Positions 63,657-64,000 of a stretch of 64,000 nt of DNA are shown one piece after another. This DNA is from Sneathiella limimaris. GTDB taxonomy: Bacteria; Pseudomonadota; Alphaproteobacteria; Sneathiellales; Sneathiellaceae. The notes beneath the pieces are model-generated. The model saw only the letters and a program-made list of their open reading frames with translations. It was not told where the DNA came from and ran no database searches. The DNA lies in assembly GCF_012932565.1 (NCBI RefSeq), contig NZ_JABBYJ010000001.1, positions 124,001 to 188,000 of the forward strand. The letters run 5' to 3'. A program made the translations under genes and the position numbers. Every line of letters starts with the position of its first letter. Position 1 is the first letter of the stretch.

Positions 63657-64000
63657 CAAAGAACCACAAACCAGACATTCCCATTGAATTCCGGATTATT
63701 AACTGGATAGGCATTATTGACCAGCTGACGGGAACAAAAGCCCGTCAGTTGCTCAATGGCACAGATGTACCGCCGCCCCAATTTGCGCTTCTCAATCATT
63801 TCAGCCATCGCCCCGAAGAGGGTAAGACTGTCATGCAGGTTGCGACCGCCATGCAACAACCCCAACCAGGGATCACAAAAACGATATCCAAGTTGGTGAG
63901 GAAAGGTTTTTTAGAAGAGCATAAAAACCCAAGAGATGGCCGTTCAAAAATTCTATTGCTAACAGCAGCGGGCATAAAAGCGCATCAGATTGCCCGGGAA
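63653..64000 (+). CDS. MarR-family transcription regulator, 3' end beyond the window
   Basis: The first 116 codons are present from the ATG at 63653 and the frame runs off the right edge. A winged-helix domain is visible: P-P-P-Q-F-A-L-L-N-H-F, the recognition helix Q-P-Q-P-G-I-T-K-T-I-S-K-L and the wing N-P-R-D-G-R-S-K-I. It overlaps the nitroreductase-like stop by four bases. It is the likely repressor acting on the 62451-62482 repeat, with release by a small ligand. Confidence 0.88.
   Translation, partial: MTKNHKPDIPIEFRIINWIGIIDQLTGTKARQLLNGTDVPPPQFALLNHFSHRPEEGKTVMQVATAMQQPQPGITKTISKLVRKGFLEEHKNPRDGRSKILLLTAAGIKAHQIARE

Overview
The window reads as a chromosomal piece of an alphaproteobacterium, probably a marine or free-living heterotroph. 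The pointers are a GcrA cell-cycle regulator, an IalB-family periplasmic protein, the yggT/DUF167/folD gene string, a double cold-shock-domain protein, and an exosortase of the D type next to a protein with a VPLPA-CTERM tail. I cannot name the genus from sequence alone. No rRNA, tRNA, CRISPR array, insertion sequence or prophage was seen.

Layout. 1-10.6 kb is housekeeping: a CoA-transferase fragment, a methyltransferase/quinone oxidoreductase pair, an asparaginase, an RNA methyltransferase, IalB, rlmN, argG, then a minus-strand yggT-DUF167-folD-small membrane protein operon, an AsmA-like orphan and a VanZ-like protein. 10.7-28.1 kb is the conserved core of an exosortase-linked exopolysaccharide (EPS) system: initiating sugar-phosphate transferase, chain-length protein, tyrosine-kinase-like ATPase, exosortase D fused to an EpsI domain, a type I secretion ABC transporter and adaptor, a Wza-like export lipoprotein, an outer-membrane barrel, a secreted beta-helix protein, the exosortase-system AAA ATPase and the large TPR lipoprotein PrsT. 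28.5-40.3 kb is a visibly AT-richer glycan-building cassette: glycosyltransferases including a PssD/PssE pair, an AsnB amidotransferase, a deacetylase, a GNAT, a F420-hydrogenase-beta-like protein, a hexapeptide acetyltransferase, a flippase, a Wzy-like polymerase/ligase and a pyruvyl transferase. 40.4-45.8 kb is one 1820-residue secreted protein with four LamG-like domains, five VCBS repeats, a beta-helix and an RTX tail.

46.4-64 kb returns to scattered metabolic and regulatory genes: enoyl-CoA hydratase, the VPLPA-CTERM protein, a DOPA-dioxygenase-like protein, a large TPR/YD-repeat-like secreted protein, gcrA, a short-chain dehydrogenase, an amidotransferase, a CaiB-type CoA transferase, a cold-shock protein, a peroxiredoxin-like protein, cobT facing a CobC-like phosphatase, an MsbA-like ABC exporter, a PPP-type phosphatase, and at the right edge an MFS transporter/Tat-exported nitroreductase-like/MarR module with a perfect inverted repeat in its divergent promoter.

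How it fits together (inference): the EPS repeat unit is started on undecaprenyl phosphate, assembled and decorated by the AT-rich cassette, flipped and polymerised by the Wzx/Wzy-like pair, length-controlled by the Wzz-like/kinase pair and exported through the Wza-like protein and barrel. Exosortase D would process VPLPA-CTERM proteins at the inner membrane. The type I secretion pair sitting inside the EPS core is the obvious candidate exporter of the 1820-residue protein, whose beta-helix is clearly paralogous to the Sec-secreted beta-helix protein in the core. The two beta-helix proteins look like matched polysaccharide-acting enzymes sent out by two routes.
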